DNA of 6,136 nt from Candidatus Methanofastidiosum methylothiophilum (GTDB lineage: Archaea; Methanobacteriota_B; Thermococci; Methanofastidiosales; Methanofastidiosaceae), in the NCBI GenBank assembly GCA_001587675.1, contig LNGD01000094.1, positions 1-6,136 on the forward strand, given 5' to 3'. The translations under genes and the position numbers were made by a program. Numbering within the stretch: the stretch's first letter is position 1; every line of letters begins with the position of its first letter. This document shows positions 6,105 to 6,136 of the stretch, piece by piece. The notes beneath the pieces are model-generated. The model had not been told where the DNA came from and made no database searches. It saw nothing but the letters and a program-made list of their open reading frames with translations.

Positions 6105-6114
6105 ATAATATTTA
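6105..6114 (-). promoter_or_regulatory. TATA-like element upstream of the PAP2 phosphatase
   Basis: On the - strand TAAATATTAT has its centre about 32 nt before ATG 6077, which would put the transcription start only a few bases before the start codon. This suits a nearly leaderless message and the missing Shine-Dalgarno site. The surroundings are AT-rich throughout, so a chance match is possible. Confidence 0.3.
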
Positions 6115-6136
6115 GGGTGCTTCAGAGACGGGCCCT

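Overview
The window looks like a piece of an AT-rich euryarchaeal chromosome. The evidence is an RtcB-type RNA ligase tail, a Ysh1/CPSF-like beta-CASP nuclease of the archaeal kind, a tRNA with U73 and no encoded CCA, TATA boxes placed at archaeal distances from starts, genes that look leaderless, and a histidine kinase with an 'LRHDILNDL' H-box of the type common in methanogen-related euryarchaea. I cannot fix the genus from the sequence.

Layout, left to right. Bases 1-372 (+) are the C-terminal 123 residues of RtcB. Convergent to it, 434-2260 (-) encodes a 608-residue protein: a complete metallo-beta-lactamase/beta-CASP ribonuclease followed by a phospholipase D-like domain with an altered HKD motif. 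A 51-bp divergent gap holds one palindromic TATA box, ATTTAAAT, sitting about 25-28 nt from both flanking start codons. Bases 2312-3100 (+) encode uridine phosphorylase. A tRNA-Thr(CGU) follows at 3151-3225. Bases 3362-5407 (+) encode a membrane sensor kinase (TM-CHASE4-TM-HAMP-PAS-HisKA-HATPase), probably starting at a TTG codon with a Shine-Dalgarno site. Convergent to it, 5424-6077 (-) encodes a PAP2-type membrane lipid phosphatase.

How the genes may work together. RtcB, the beta-CASP nuclease and uridine phosphorylase all act on RNA or its breakdown products. The nuclease and the phosphorylase appear to share a promoter, which would link RNA decay to uridine salvage; this is inference. 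The kinase has no response regulator here and the phosphatase is convergent to it, so neither position supports a functional pair.

Most of the window is ordinary housekeeping and sensory DNA. I see no CRISPR array, insertion sequence, toxin-antitoxin pair or phage gene. The items most worth a second look are the beta-CASP/PLD fusion with its unusual residues and the shared palindromic promoter.
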